Source: Roseovarius sp. MMSF_3350
GTDB lineage: Bacteria > Pseudomonadota > Alphaproteobacteria > Rhodobacterales > Rhodobacteraceae
Length of the DNA: 64,000 bases
Assembly: GCF_030733425.1 (NCBI RefSeq)
Contig: NZ_JASHIZ010000011.1
Location: 80,192 to 144,191 of the forward strand
Reading direction: 5' to 3'
Shown: positions 8,853 through 25,933 of the stretch, one piece after another
Numbering within the stretch: the stretch's first letter is position 1
Layout of the letters: every line of letters begins with the position of its first letter
The notes under the pieces: model-generated
Told to the model about the DNA's origin: nothing
Database searches by the model: none
Seen by the model: the letters and a program-made list of their open reading frames with translations, nothing else
Program-made: the position numbers and the translations under genes

Positions 8853-9660
8853 GGGATTCCTCCGGTCTTTTTGCTTTGTCGTTTTGGGTCTTGGGCGCGG
8901 GTAGCATCCAGCGCCAGAGCTTGGCATCGGGCAATGGCAGCACCATCAGCCAATGTTCGAGAAGAGCGAGGCCAGCGAGGGCGGCCAGCAAGGCGAAGCC
9001 CACGATTTCGGCGCCGGTCTGCGCGGCGTAAAGCCGCTCGAGCCAGCAGGCGACGGCAAAGGTCAGGGCCGAAATGGAAAACGGGAAGACCCAGTTCAGT
9101 CGCTGGATGCGGAAATGGCTGGCGAGGTGGCCAAGCGCCTTGGGCAAGAACTCGGTATTGATCCGTGGCACGCCGAAATAGAGGTTCAGCTTGGCCGAGA
9201 TGCGCGCGAAATAGAGGATCGTGAAGGTCCAGAGGCCGACGGTGTTCGCCGCGCCGGTGGCAAATATCCACATCGCGAGGAAGATCATCGTCAGCAGGGT
9301 TTCGTGATAGGCCACGGTGCCCCAGGCCCGGATGAAACGTTCCCATTCCGGCAGGCCGTCGGGGCAGTTGCGCAGGTTGGGGCCGGTGATCATGCCGGTC
9401 AGGAACGTGAGTTCCACCCAGCCCCAGACCGCCAGTGCGGCGAGGAACGCCCCGTAGGCGGCAAGCAGAGAGGTCTGAGGCAAGGTGGCCGCGAAGCCCC
9501 AGAGCCCCAGCCCCAGGATCGGCAGCGAGGACAATAGGCAGAACATGCGCGCCCGGCCGCCCGCCCGGTCGGCGTGGCGCACCACCATGAGGATCGCCCC
9601 GGTGGAGAACCACCAGAGGAAAAGGGCCGCGAGGGCCGCGATCCAGGGCGAGGTCAGCAT
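8842..9660 (-). CDS. puhE: Photosynthetic complex assembly protein PuhE
   Basis: 272 residues with about seven hydrophobic segments, matching the DUF3623/PuhE family that modulates reaction-centre and bacteriochlorophyll levels in Rhodobacter capsulatus. Recognisable segments are [34 protein letters not shown] and [22 protein letters not shown]. It overlaps hemA by 11 bases. It is separated from acsF by a gap filled with palindromic repeats. Confidence 0.93.
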   Translation of the reverse strand: MLTSPWIAALAALFLWWFSTGAILMVVRHADRAGGRARMFCLLSSLPILGLGLWGFAATLPQTSLLAAYGAFLAALAVWGWVELTFLTGMITGPNLRNCPDGLPEWERFIRAWGTVAYHETLLTMIFLAMWIFATGAANTVGLWTFTILYFARISAKLNLYFGVPRINTEFLPKALGHLASHFRIQRLNWVFPFSISALTFAVACWLERLYAAQTGAEIVGFALLAALAGLALLEHWLMVLPLPDAKLWRWMLPAPKTQNDKAKRPEESHGF

Positions 9661-9671
9661 CGGGCCTCACC

Positions 9672-9727
9672 GTCCCGGGCCTGACCCGGGACCTCTGTCG
9701 CCGAGAGGCCCCGGATCAAGTCCGGGG
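9672..9727. repeat. Paired palindromic repeat, family A, acsF-puhE gap
   Basis: Two palindromes lie 16 bases apart: GTCCCGGG-N5-CCCGGGAC (9672-9692) and CCCCGGA-N5-TCCGGGG (9709-9727). The spacer ends in GAGAGGC, a phrase shared with the copy near 49300. It fills most of the 97-base gap between acsF and puhE. In RNA it could fold as two stable hairpins and alter superoperon mRNA stability. Confidence 0.8.
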
Positions 9728-9757
9728 CGGGTTGGTGGATATGTCGAAACCTGCGCA

Positions 9758-10888
9758 TCAGTAGGCCGGCTCCAGCCGCACGTTTTTCGGCACCTTGTGC
9801 GACTTCGCCGGGATCAGCATCAGCCGCACGAAGGCAGTCCCCGCGCGGGCCTGCGCCGACAGACGCTTGACGAAGCCCATCGGTCCGCCCTCTTTACGCG
9901 CGGTGTCGAGATCGACATTGGCCTTTTGCAGTTTCTCGAGCAGTGGCTGCCATTTCGGGCTTTCGATATCCAGCGTGATCGGAAAGATCTGCTTGGACAG
10001 TTCCGACGTCTTGGTGAAGACCTCGTGCGCGTACCAGTCGGGGTCGACGCCGAGGGCCTTGTGGAAGGCCGGGCGCTGGTGGTCGCGCACGTACATCGTG
10101 GCGTAAACGGCTGTCAGGAAGAACTTGATCCAGTAGACGTTTCTGCCGGAGGTCAGCCGGGGGTCGGTCTTCATCAGCAGGGCGAAGGCCTCGCCATGGC
10201 TGAACTCGTCATTGCACCATTCGCGGAACCACTTGAAGATCGGGTGGAAGCGATGCTCGGGGTTGGCCTCGAGGTGGCGGTAGATGGTGATGTAGCGTGC
10301 GTAGCCGATCTTTTCCGACAGGTACGTGGCGTAGTAGATGAACTTGGGCCGGAAGTAGGTGTATTTCTTCTTCTGCGTCAGGAAGCCGAGGTTCACGCGC
10401 AGACCGGCCTCGCGCAATGCGTCGTTGATGAAGCCGGCGTGCCGGGCCTCGTCGCGGGCCATCAGCTGGAAAAGCTGGGTGATGTCGCGGTTGTTGCCGC
10501 GGCGCTTCATTTCCTTGTAGAGCACGCAGCCCGAGAATTCGGCGGTGCAGCTTGAGATCAGGAAGTCGATGAATTCCTTCTTCAGGGCAGGGTCCATCCC
10601 CTCCCAGTCGACGTGGTCCCAGTCCTCGTTCTTCTTGAAATGGCCCTTGTTGGGGTCGGCTTCCATCTGGTCGATCAGCTTGTCCCAGTCGGCGCGCACG
10701 GGGCTGACGTCGATGGCGTCAAGCTCGTCGAAATCCGTGGTGTAGAAACGCGGCGTGAGCAGCGTGTTGGACATGGCCGTTTCGGTCGCCATTTCATCGT
10801 TGTACTGGCGATCCTGCGCTTCGGCGATCGCGAGCCCCTCTTCAACGGTGGTGGCGTCGGCGGTGTGCTTCGTGGTTTGCATGTTCAT
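9758..10888 (-). CDS. acsF: Aerobic Mg-protoporphyrin IX monomethyl ester (oxidative) cyclase
   Basis: 376 residues. A diiron enzyme forming the fifth ring of bacteriochlorophyll with O2. Ferritin-like iron-binding motifs are visible: TAEFSGCVLYKEM followed by ARDEARHAGF, and EWCNDEFSHGEAF. The preferred ATG at 10888 has GAGGAGGT six bases upstream and overlaps the previous gene as ATGA. A longer open frame lacks a better start. Presence of this gene indicates aerobic pigment synthesis. The oxygen-independent bchE is not in the window. Confidence 0.96.
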   Translation of the reverse strand: MNMQTTKHTADATTVEEGLAIAEAQDRQYNDEMATETAMSNTLLTPRFYTTDFDELDAIDVSPVRADWDKLIDQMEADPNKGHFKKNEDWDHVDWEGMDPALKKEFIDFLISSCTAEFSGCVLYKEMKRRGNNRDITQLFQLMARDEARHAGFINDALREAGLRVNLGFLTQKKKYTYFRPKFIYYATYLSEKIGYARYITIYRHLEANPEHRFHPIFKWFREWCNDEFSHGEAFALLMKTDPRLTSGRNVYWIKFFLTAVYATMYVRDHQRPAFHKALGVDPDWYAHEVFTKTSELSKQIFPITLDIESPKWQPLLEKLQKANVDLDTARKEGGPMGFVKRLSAQARAGTAFVRLMLIPAKSHKVPKNVRLEPAY

Positions 10889-11181
10889 AGCGTGACCTCC
10901 TCGGAGAAGGAAAACTCGCACAGCTCCATCACCTCGAAATCACCCGTGAGGCGGGTCCACAGCTGTTCCAGCTTGCTGGCGCGAAGGATGGTGGCCTCGC
11001 GCTCCTCGCTGACCACTTCGCCGAAGGGCGCCATGATCTCGGGTCCGTGGACCTTCACCTCGTCGCCGGGGTGGATCACGGCCCCGTTGTTGAACCGCAC
11101 ATGCGCGTGCAGGGAGTCAAAGCAATGCGATACTTCGACCGTGCAGGGCGCCCTTTCTATGTCTTTGGTCAGCCATCCCAT
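10885..11181 (-). CDS. Small conserved protein between puhC and acsF
   Basis: 98 residues (MGWLTKDIERAPCTVEV...), soluble. The ATG at 11181 has an AAAGGAGA site, and its stop overlaps the acsF start (ATGA). The segment HAHVRFNNGAVIHPGDEVKVHGPEIM suggests a small beta-barrel or pilot fold, and the end SFSEEVTL is acidic. Genes of similar size sit between puhC and acsF in other purple bacteria and are presumed to help pigment synthesis or AcsF. Coupling to acsF makes an AcsF accessory role plausible but unproven. Confidence 0.8.
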   Translation of the reverse strand: MGWLTKDIERAPCTVEVSHCFDSLHAHVRFNNGAVIHPGDEVKVHGPEIMAPFGEVVSEEREATILRASKLEQLWTRLTGDFEVMELCEFSFSEEVTL

Positions 11182-11198
11182 TTTGGCGTCTCCTTTTG

Positions 11199-11672
11199 CT
11201 ATTGTGCCAGGAGCCTTGCAAAGGCCTTGGCGTTGTCGATGCCGAACCCCATGAGGTCGGCATTCCAGCCCGTGGACGGGTCGTGGATCGCGATGCGTCC
11301 GTTGTCGTACCGGACGAGTGTCAGCGGGCCTGTCAGGGCTACGCGGTGTTTGGTGCGCTCGCGCTGGATCACGCGCCAGACGCCCGAGATGAACCCGCCC
11401 TCTTTCGGGTTCAGCTCGGCGATGAGCGTGCCGTCCAGTGCGGTGACGGTGGCTCTGCCGGACATGTCGCCGGACAAGTTGAACGTGCGTTCGTGGGTGA
11501 TCGCGCCGGTGGGCGGCGTGTAGGTGACCGGCTGGCCCGACAGGCGCGACCACGTGACCAGCGCCAGAACGATCAGCACGAAGGCGCAGACCGCGAAGAC
11601 CAGCACGCGCGGGACAAGCTCCTTGTCGTGGCCGTCCTGGGGGTGGGCGTGGATGTGATCGGTCTGGGCCAT
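11199..11672 (-). CDS. puhC: Photosynthetic complex assembly protein PuhC
   Basis: 157 residues with a cytoplasmic His/Asp-rich N-terminus, one membrane helix (about 22-42) and a periplasmic domain containing NLSGDMSGRATVTALDG. This matches PuhC, which helps organise the LH1-reaction centre supercomplex in Rhodobacter capsulatus. It lies between puhB and the small pre-acsF gene with gaps under 20 bases, as part of one operon. Confidence 0.9.
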   Translation of the reverse strand: MAQTDHIHAHPQDGHDKELVPRVLVFAVCAFVLIVLALVTWSRLSGQPVTYTPPTGAITHERTFNLSGDMSGRATVTALDGTLIAELNPKEGGFISGVWRVIQRERTKHRVALTGPLTLVRYDNGRIAIHDPSTGWNADLMGFGIDNAKAFARLLAQ

Positions 11673-11689
11673 GCGGTGTCAGGTCCTTT

Positions 11690-12352
11690 TCATTCCGCCG
11701 GTACGGCGCCGGGCGCGATATCGTTGGCGCCGGTGTCGGTTGCGGCCGGTCTGCGGGCGAGTTTCGGCGTGTCGAGCTGCGCCTCGGCGGCCTCGGCGAA
11801 GAGGCGGGCGATGCGGGCCGCATCGTCGATTGCGCGCAAGGCCGGCTGCGGCCTGCGTACGTGCCAGGGCCGCACGTGGGGCCAGCAGGTGAGAAAGCTG
11901 AGCGGCGGCGGGTCCATCAGGTCGAGCGCGATGGTGCCGTTGCCAGACCGGCGCAGCGCGAGGTCGGCGCTGGCGATGCGGCTGAAAGGCAGGTTGAGCG
12001 TGACGGTCAGCGCCGCGCCGACGCGCATCGCCACGCGCCGGTTGGTGATGGTGTAGATGGTGGCGCGGGCCTGCACCGCTCCGATCGCCAGAAGCAGCGC
12101 CGCCGCCACCGCACCGATGACCAGGAACGGAAAGGACACCCGAAACGCGTGAGCCATGCCCACCTGGTCGAAGAGTGTGACGAAGCGCCAGGCGAAAAGA
12201 ATAACGAAATAGCCCACCACCCAGTAGAGGTTGAGCGATTGCACCGTCAGCGCCCACCAGTTGGGCCGGCCCTGCCACAGGATATGTTCACCCTCGGGCG
12301 GGCGCTCTGGCAGGCCGGGGACCGGTTCCACTTGGAAATCGTCATGGGGCAT
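11690..12352 (-). CDS. puhB: Photosynthetic complex assembly protein PuhB
   Basis: 220 residues. It has two membrane helices (about 45-65 and 75-95) and a PH-like domain containing ATIYTITNRRVAMRVGAALTV. PuhB is an assembly factor for the reaction centre. Two ATGs are possible, at 12358 and 12352. The second has AAGGAG at a proper 6-base distance, whereas the first abuts the ribosome site, so 12352 is preferred. Confidence 0.92.
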   Translation of the reverse strand: MPHDDFQVEPVPGLPERPPEGEHILWQGRPNWWALTVQSLNLYWVVGYFVILFAWRFVTLFDQVGMAHAFRVSFPFLVIGAVAAALLLAIGAVQARATIYTITNRRVAMRVGAALTVTLNLPFSRIASADLALRRSGNGTIALDLMDPPPLSFLTCWPHVRPWHVRRPQPALRAIDDAARIARLFAEAAEAQLDTPKLARRPAATDTGANDIAPGAVPAE

Positions 12353-12379
12353 CGTCATCTCCTTCGTCCGCCTGTCCGC

Positions 12380-13153
12380 TCAGCCCAGCTTGGGGTTGAG
12401 GCGGGCGTCGTCGGCGTAGATCGTGCCGCCGCCGTAATAGGCCGAGATCTTGTCTTCCTCGAGCTTGGTCACCTGGTTCGGTGAGGCGTGTTTCGGTACG
12501 CCGGCGAAGTGCTTGCCGTAGAGCTTGAGCACCTTGACGTGGTTGCTCTTGATCCGTGTGAGGGTCATCGGCACCAGCCGCTTGCCCGCGCCGTGATCGC
12601 CATCGAGTTCGATCTCGAGGTAGCGGACAAGCTGTTCGGGCTCGTCGACCCAGAGGTCGGTGATCATGCCCACGACCTCGCCGTCGCCGGCCACCACGGG
12701 AAGGCCGCGCGGGTCACGGCCCGCAGCCACGTGAAAGTGCTCGTTCGCGCCCATCGGCACGATCTTGGGGTGACCGTGGCCGTCGAGTTCCGGCACGTCC
12801 TCGCGGTTGGCCCACGACGCCGGCCCGACGCCATCGGCGAGCGGATCGCCAGTGGGTTCGAACGGAAAGCCGTTGCCTGCGGCGGTCTTTTGCAGGGCGA
12901 TGTTCGGGCGGTCGCTGCGCTGGCCCGACGGGACGGTCAGTTCGCCCCGGCCGTGGGGCAGGACGAAGGTCTTGTCGCCGGGGACGGGAAACAAGCCCTG
13001 GTTGGCGGAGACGTTGCCGTCGTCATCTTCCAGAGGGTAGCCTTCGCGCATGTTCTCGCGCTGGATGTAGATGATCAGCCCGGCGAAGAAGATCCAGAAG
13101 AGCCAGATCGAAAGGCTGGCGAGATCGAAATTGGCGAAGAAAGCGTTACTCAT
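12380..13153 (-). CDS. puhA: Photosynthetic reaction centre H subunit
   Basis: 257 residues, typical length. One N-terminal membrane helix ([19 protein letters not shown]) followed by [11 protein letters not shown] and a PRC-barrel cytoplasmic domain. It caps PufL and PufM on the cytoplasmic side and channels protons to QB. The acidic stretch around [21 protein letters not shown] contains the conserved Glu region involved in proton delivery. It lies 27 bases after lhaA with no room for a separate strong promoter. Confidence 0.97.
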   Translation of the reverse strand: MSNAFFANFDLASLSIWLFWIFFAGLIIYIQRENMREGYPLEDDDGNVSANQGLFPVPGDKTFVLPHGRGELTVPSGQRSDRPNIALQKTAAGNGFPFEPTGDPLADGVGPASWANREDVPELDGHGHPKIVPMGANEHFHVAAGRDPRGLPVVAGDGEVVGMITDLWVDEPEQLVRYLEIELDGDHGAGKRLVPMTLTRIKSNHVKVLKLYGKHFAGVPKHASPNQVTKLEEDKISAYYGGGTIYADDARLNPKLG

Positions 13154-13180
13154 GGCATATCCTTTCCATGGATCGGCACA

Positions 13181-14620
13181 TCATGTCGGGAAGTCGGCCA
13201 GGCCGATGCGGGCCGCCTCCGATGGGGTGGGATGGGACGCGGCGCGCGGGTTGCGCACAAGTGGCCCGATCACGGCAAGCGTGACGAAAAGCAGGGCAAT
13301 CTCGGTGTGATAGACGAAGGTGTAGCCGGTAGCCGGCGTGTTCAGCACCTCGCCCCAGGCGCCGGAGGTGGCCGCGGCATTGACCGCGTCGCGGATGCCG
13401 CCGCCGAAGGCGATGGCCAGTCCCGCTGCGGTGGCCTGCGCGGCGCCCCAGGCCCCGAGTGCCAGGCCGTGGCCGGCCTTGCCTTGCGTGGTGATGGTCA
13501 TGGCGGCCGTCAGGGTCGAGACGGCGAAAACGCCGCCGCCCAGCCCGATCAGGCAGGCCCCGGCAAAGAAGAGCGCGGTCGAGTTCATCGGTGCGGCGAA
13601 GACGACGATGGCAAAGGCTGCGATGCCGATCAGCACGCCGAGCGCCGCCAGCCGGTGCGCGTTACGGCCTTGGGCCAATGAGCGCCCGGTCCAGACGAAG
13701 CCCGCCAGAGCGCCTGCCGCCCAGAGCGCTGTCAGGAGCGTGGTCGAGGAGACCGAAAGGCCGAGGATTTCGCCGCCGTAAGGTTCCAGCAGGACATCCT
13801 GCATGTTGAAGGCCATGGTGCCGATGAAGACCACCGCCAGGAGCCGCCCGGCCTGACCGCCCGCCATAAGGTCGGCCCAGGCCTCGGCGAAACGGGGCCG
13901 GGGGACGGCGCGCTCGGCACGTGTCATCGGCGCCATCTTTTCCTGTTTCCAGAGCGCTATGAGGTTGAGGACGATGCCCACGAGCGCCGCGCCTTGTACT
14001 ACCCGGATCAGGGCCAGTTCGCTGAAGTCGCGCAGCAGCCAGCCGATGACGATGGCCGAGACGCCCATGCCCAAGAGGAACATCACGTAAAGCAGCGCCA
14101 CGACACGCGGGCGGTTTTTCTCGTCGGCGCGGTCGGTAGCCAGCGCCAGACCGGCGGTCTGCGTCATGTGCAGGCCAAGGCCGGTCATCAGGAAGGCGAG
14201 TGCCGCCAGCACCTCGCCTGCGAAGGGCACGTCGTGGACCGTGTTGCCCGACAGGACCAGCAGCGCGAACGGCATGACCGCAAGACCGCCCATTTGCCAG
14301 AGCGAGCCGAACCAGAGGTAGGGCACGCGCTTCCAGCCGATCGCGCTGCGGTAGGTGTCCGAGCGAAATCCGAGAAGCGTGCGGAACGGGGCAATCAGAA
14401 CCGGCAAGGCGATCATCACGGCGACGATGGTGGCCGGGACGGAAAGCTCGACGATCATGACGCGGTTGAGTGTGCCCAGCAGCATCACCGTGGCCATGCC
14501 CACCGACACCTGAAAGAGCGACAGGCGCAGTAGCTCGCCGATCGGCAACCCCTCGCTGGCCGCGTCCGCAAAGGGCAGGGCGCGCAGGCTGAGATGCTTG
14601 AGGGGCGACGGACGGCTCAT
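13181..14620 (-). CDS. lhaA: LH1 assembly factor LhaA, PucC/MFS family
   Basis: 479 residues with about twelve membrane helices. It belongs to the PucC/LhaA/BCH2 major-facilitator group; LhaA is needed for efficient LH1 assembly. Conserved family phrases include LLGTLNRVMIVEL, FRSDTYRSAIGWKRVPYLW and GLGLHMTQTAGLALATD. The ATG at 14620 follows GGAGGTGA and overlaps the bchM stop as ATGA. The open frame extends further upstream inside bchM but without a site. Position between bchM and puhA is the family order. Confidence 0.92.
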   Translation of the reverse strand: MSRPSPLKHLSLRALPFADAASEGLPIGELLRLSLFQVSVGMATVMLLGTLNRVMIVELSVPATIVAVMIALPVLIAPFRTLLGFRSDTYRSAIGWKRVPYLWFGSLWQMGGLAVMPFALLVLSGNTVHDVPFAGEVLAALAFLMTGLGLHMTQTAGLALATDRADEKNRPRVVALLYVMFLLGMGVSAIVIGWLLRDFSELALIRVVQGAALVGIVLNLIALWKQEKMAPMTRAERAVPRPRFAEAWADLMAGGQAGRLLAVVFIGTMAFNMQDVLLEPYGGEILGLSVSSTTLLTALWAAGALAGFVWTGRSLAQGRNAHRLAALGVLIGIAAFAIVVFAAPMNSTALFFAGACLIGLGGGVFAVSTLTAAMTITTQGKAGHGLALGAWGAAQATAAGLAIAFGGGIRDAVNAAATSGAWGEVLNTPATGYTFVYHTEIALLFVTLAVIGPLVRNPRAASHPTPSEAARIGLADFPT

Positions 14621-15297
14621 GCAGTCACCTCCATCGCGTGGGAAATGTAGAAACCCGAGGTCACGCGCTGGAGCGGTGCGAGCCTGCCGATGCCTTCGGC
14701 CCGCGCATAGGCGCGCGACAGGCGCGCGGGGCTGTGCGGGATCATCGTGGGCGACCGGTCCGAGCGCGGGAAAAGCTTGCCCGCGTACCACATGCCCATC
14801 AGCAGCGGCGTGCGCGGGGCGATGGTGAAGACGATCCGGCCCGAGGTGCGCGCCATGAGCGTCGCCAGCGACCGGGCGATATCGGCATCGCGGTAGTAGA
14901 TCAGGCTGTCCATCGCCAGAACGTGGTCGAACCGGCCCAGCCCCTCGTCCAGCATGTCGCCGGCGTGAAAGGTCACGCGGTGTGCCAGCGTTTCGGGCAG
15001 GCGCCGTTGCGCGATGCCTACGAGCGAGGGCGAAATGTCGACGGCCACCACGTCGGCCCCGCGCGCGGCGAGTTCGGTGGTCATGGCGCCGGTGCCGCAG
15101 CCCGCGTCGAGGATGCGCGCGCCGCGCAGGTCATTGGGCAGGCGCGACAGCATCTGTTCGCGCATCGCGTCCCGCCCGCGCCGCACGGTTTCCCGGATCT
15201 TGGAAACCGGCGCGTCGCTGGTCAGCGCCTCCCACGTGCGGGTGGCGGTCTTGTCGAAATAGGTCTCGACCCGGGTCAATGTGCGGTCGTAGGTCAT
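14617..15297 (-). CDS. bchM: Mg-protoporphyrin IX O-methyltransferase
   Basis: 226 residues. An S-adenosylmethionine methyltransferase that esterifies the C13 propionate of Mg-protoporphyrin, giving the substrate of AcsF. The SAM loop ILDAGCGTGAMTTELAARGA and the VDISPSLV acidic strand are clear. The start MTYDRTLTRVETYFDKTA is family-like. The open frame upstream is made of repeat-derived Pro/Gly codons and is not taken as coding. It overlaps lhaA by four bases. Confidence 0.95.
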   Translation of the reverse strand: MTYDRTLTRVETYFDKTATRTWEALTSDAPVSKIRETVRRGRDAMREQMLSRLPNDLRGARILDAGCGTGAMTTELAARGADVVAVDISPSLVGIAQRRLPETLAHRVTFHAGDMLDEGLGRFDHVLAMDSLIYYRDADIARSLATLMARTSGRIVFTIAPRTPLLMGMWYAGKLFPRSDRSPTMIPHSPARLSRAYARAEGIGRLAPLQRVTSGFYISHAMEVTA

Positions 15298-15322
15298 GCC
15301 GTGCCCCCTGCACGCGTCGCGC

Positions 15323-15380
15323 CCCGGACTTGATCCGGGTCCTCCACGCTGGCCGGGAGGTCCGGGCTCAGGGCCGGGAC
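15323..15380. repeat. Paired palindromic repeat, family A, bchL-bchM gap
   Basis: CCCGGA-N5-TCCGGG (15323-15339) is followed about 20 bases on by an imperfect GTCCGGGC-N5-GCCGGGAC (15360-15380). Together they fill the 112-base gap between bchM and bchL, the only sizeable gap in the bchF-to-puhA stretch. This is the same two-palindrome layout as at 9672. Confidence 0.75.
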
Positions 15381-15409
15381 GGCGGTGCGATATGTTCCGG
15401 CGTTGTTCA

Positions 15410-23292
<7,883 letters not shown>

Positions 23293-23443
23293 CTTTGCGG
23301 CGTCGCGTGGCGTCAACACTATGTGGTGGTTGGGTAACCCGAATCACGGAAGTCGGTTAGGTCCATTCAATGGAGCCTTGGCATATTTCAGGTGGAGATT
23401 GCCGTTAGGAAACATGGGGTTGAGGTTTCGTGTTATGCGTGTG

Positions 23444-23461
23444 TGTCAGGAAAAATTGACA
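23444..23461 (+). promoter_or_regulatory. PpsR/CrtJ site upstream of ppaA
   Basis: A second TGT-N12-ACA palindrome ending in TTGACA (23456-23461), a likely -35 element on the plus strand, 89 bases before the ppaA start codon. It suggests that the PpsR regulon includes its own antirepressor-type gene and possibly ppsR itself. Confidence 0.75.
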
Positions 23462-23549
23462 TTGAAGAGCCGCCGGCGCACACTATCCTCGTCAGCGAAT
23501 TTTCCGATCGCTTGCGGATCGTGACGGTGACGACGCGGGGGAGAGACGC

Positions 23550-24353
23550 GTGACAGAGTCCTGGGACAAAAAAGGCTCCGGCCTATCGACAGTGCAACAG
23601 CCAGCCATACGGTTTCTGGTCGAGTCGGCGCTCAGAACGGTGATTTCCAACACGGCCAAAGCCGAACCGCGAACCCGCGAGCAATGGATCGAGCGCCTGG
23701 TCGAGGCGCTGATGTCCGAGTCCGACAGCAGCTATCGCGCGGTCGTGGCGTCGCTGATGGCCAGCGGTGTGAGCACCCAAGAGATCTTTCAGTCATACAT
23801 CCCGACTGCCTCGGCCTATCTGGGCGAGCTCTGGGTCAGCGATCGGGCGAGCTTCGTGGACGTTACGGTCGGCGCTTCGCGGCTGCAGGGCCTGTTTCGC
23901 AACAAGCCGGCCGACGCGCCGGCCCGGTGGAGCGATCGGAGCATACCGCTCGGCCAATCTGTGCTCATGGTCGTGCCGCAGTTCGAGCAGCACGCGCTGG
24001 GCGCCTTCGTGGCGGCCGATAATTTGCGCCGGCATGGACTTTGGGTGCATATGGCCATCGGCCTCAGGCAAGAGGAATTAGCTGAACTTGCGGGCAGTCG
24101 CCGGTTCGCCATGATCGGAATATCGGTCGCCACGCGGAATTCGGTTGAAAAAACCACCGGACTTGTAGATTACGTGCGTTCAAATACGGACTATCTGCCG
24201 CCTATCGTGATCGGGGGGCGCGCCGTGGAGGCCGATCCGAAAGCCGTTTCAAAGACCGGCGCGGATTTCTCGGTACGCACGGCACGGGAGGCGATAGAGA
24301 AGTGTGGTTTGTCGAGCGTCTCGGAAGCTCTTCCGTTCAGCGGTGTTCTGTGA
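23550..24353 (+). CDS. ppaA: PpaA/AerR-type B12-binding photosynthesis regulator
   Basis: 267 residues from a GTG start with GGGGGAGAG upstream; no suitable ATG exists. AerR/PpaA proteins bind cobalamin and modulate PpsR/CrtJ in response to light. The C-terminal half (about 133-250) is the B12-binding-like fold with VVPQFEQHALGAFVAADNLRRHG; His148 sits where the cobalamin-ligating His of AerR lies. The N-terminal helical part carries ASLMASGVSTQEIF. The gene lies directly upstream of ppsR in the same direction, as in other purple bacteria. Confidence 0.9.
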   Translation: MTESWDKKGSGLSTVQQPAIRFLVESALRTVISNTAKAEPRTREQWIERLVEALMSESDSSYRAVVASLMASGVSTQEIFQSYIPTASAYLGELWVSDRASFVDVTVGASRLQGLFRNKPADAPARWSDRSIPLGQSVLMVVPQFEQHALGAFVAADNLRRHGLWVHMAIGLRQEELAELAGSRRFAMIGISVATRNSVEKTTGLVDYVRSNTDYLPPIVIGGRAVEADPKAVSKTGADFSVRTAREAIEKCGLSSVSEALPFSGVL

Positions 24354-24387
24354 CGCTTATTGGTTTGGGGAAGATCGGAGTGGTCTG

Positions 24388-25815
24388 ATGACCCGTGAGA
24401 CTCGGAAGTCGGAGAGACTGCGCGCCGGTGCCTTGCCCGATCCCACTGGGGTGGAAAACATCGTAGAGCAGGCCGGCGATCTGGCCGTCTATATCTCGGC
24501 CGACGGCGAAGTTGCCGGCATTTCCGTCAATCCCGATTGCCCGTCGCTGGGGTGTCTGGACCACTGGGTCGGTCGGCCGTTCGAGAATTTCCTGACCGTC
24601 GAGAGCAAGGATAAGTTCGACCGGCGCGTGGCAAAGATGCAAGCCGATCCGGATGTGACGCCGCGGGCGCTGGAACTGAACCACGTCGACAACGCCACCT
24701 GGGAATTTCCGATCCGGTACACGCTTCACCGTGTCTATGAGGGGGGCGGTCTGCTGCTGCTCGGTCGGGATATGCAGCCCATCGCCGAGGTTCAGCAGCG
24801 CCTTGTCGCGGAGCAGACGGCGCGCGAGCGCGATCAGCAACGGCTGCGCGGCGAGCAGACATTTTATCATGTCGTCCTCGAGGCGTCGGAAACCCCGCTG
24901 ATTCTGGTGGAACCGGAAAAAGGTCGCATTCGCGACCTGAACAGCGCGGCGGCGGTTCTTCTGGGAACGACGCCCGAAACGCTGAGCGGGTCGTCGCTGG
25001 CGCAGGCGTTCGATGGACGCAAGCGCGAGGAGCTGATCGAGGCGATGCGCAGTGCGGCAGGATCGCGCGAGGCGCGCGGTATCGACCTGGTGGCGCGGCG
25101 CAACGAGCGCGATCTGAAGCTCTACCCCGAATTCTTCCGCGCCGCGGGCGAACTTTTCATTCTGTGCCGTGTGCGGCCCGTAGATGGCGAGGCCGGGGAC
25201 TCGATCGAGGTGGCGCAGGTCATGGGCGCGCTTTTTGCAGCCGCCAGCGATGCTATCGTGATCACCGACGGCAAAGGCGTTATCCGGGATGCGAACGAAG
25301 CATTTCTGACCATCGCGGATGCCGCGCAACTGCGCGATGTCAGGGACACCAATCTTGCCGATTTCCTCGTGCGAGGAGCGGTCGATACCAAGCTGATGCT
25401 GGAGACAGCGTCCAAGCAGGGGCGGCTGCGGGCCTACGCGACGCAGATTGCAAGCGTGGTCGGCACGCGCGCCAGTGTCGAGGCCTCGGTGACGCGGCTG
25501 CGCGACCCGTCCGGTGATTTCGGCTACGGTTTCATCCTGCGCAACACGGCGCTGAGCGAAAGCGCGGATGCTGAAGTGACCAGCGTGGTCAGCGAAGAGG
25601 CCATGAAGAATGTCATGGACCTGGTCGGAACAGCGTCGTTGAAGGAGCTTGTTTCCGCCACTTCGGACGTGATCGAAAAGCTGTGCATCGAGACGGCGGT
25701 TCAGTTGACCGGGAACAACCGGGTCGCGGCGGCGGAGATGCTGGGGCTCTCGCGGCAGAGCCTGTACGTAAAGCTCCGCAAACACGGCCTGATCAACGCG
25801 ACTGCGGACGAGTAG
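24388..25815 (+). CDS. ppsR: Photosynthesis repressor PpsR/CrtJ
   Basis: 475 residues. Domain order: N-terminal PAS-like domain (about 20-130), Gln/Arg-rich linker (135-157), two PAS domains (about 160-265 and 275-385) and a Fis-type helix-turn-helix (about 430-470, TGNNRVAAAEMLGLSRQSLYVKL). It represses bch, crt and puc-type genes under aerobic or high-light conditions by binding TGT-N12-ACA. Cys260 (ELFILCR) and Cys433 (KLCIETA) correspond to the two redox-responsive cysteines of this family. Cys51 and Cys56 are additional. The ATG at 24388 has GGAG upstream. Confidence 0.95.
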   Translation: MTRETRKSERLRAGALPDPTGVENIVEQAGDLAVYISADGEVAGISVNPDCPSLGCLDHWVGRPFENFLTVESKDKFDRRVAKMQADPDVTPRALELNHVDNATWEFPIRYTLHRVYEGGGLLLLGRDMQPIAEVQQRLVAEQTARERDQQRLRGEQTFYHVVLEASETPLILVEPEKGRIRDLNSAAAVLLGTTPETLSGSSLAQAFDGRKREELIEAMRSAAGSREARGIDLVARRNERDLKLYPEFFRAAGELFILCRVRPVDGEAGDSIEVAQVMGALFAAASDAIVITDGKGVIRDANEAFLTIADAAQLRDVRDTNLADFLVRGAVDTKLMLETASKQGRLRAYATQIASVVGTRASVEASVTRLRDPSGDFGYGFILRNTALSESADAEVTSVVSEEAMKNVMDLVGTASLKELVSATSDVIEKLCIETAVQLTGNNRVAAAEMLGLSRQSLYVKLRKHGLINATADE

Positions 25816-25913
25816 GCGGCCGAAAGCTTTGAGAAGCTTTGGGAGTCCTATCTGAAAGGATTTCCGCTCGGCAGCGAGTGGCGGGCCAAAAAAGACCTTT
25901 CCCGAATCCGATA

Positions 25914-25931
25914 TGTAAACCATACTTGACA
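25914..25931 (+). promoter_or_regulatory. PpsR/CrtJ site abutting bchG start codon
   Basis: TGT-N12-ACA ends two bases before the bchG ATG and contains TTGACA at 25926-25931. It occupies the place where a ribosome binding site would be. Binding here could block transcription reading through from ppsR. A promoter using this -35 box would start inside bchG. Confidence 0.7.
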
Positions 25932-25933
25932 CC

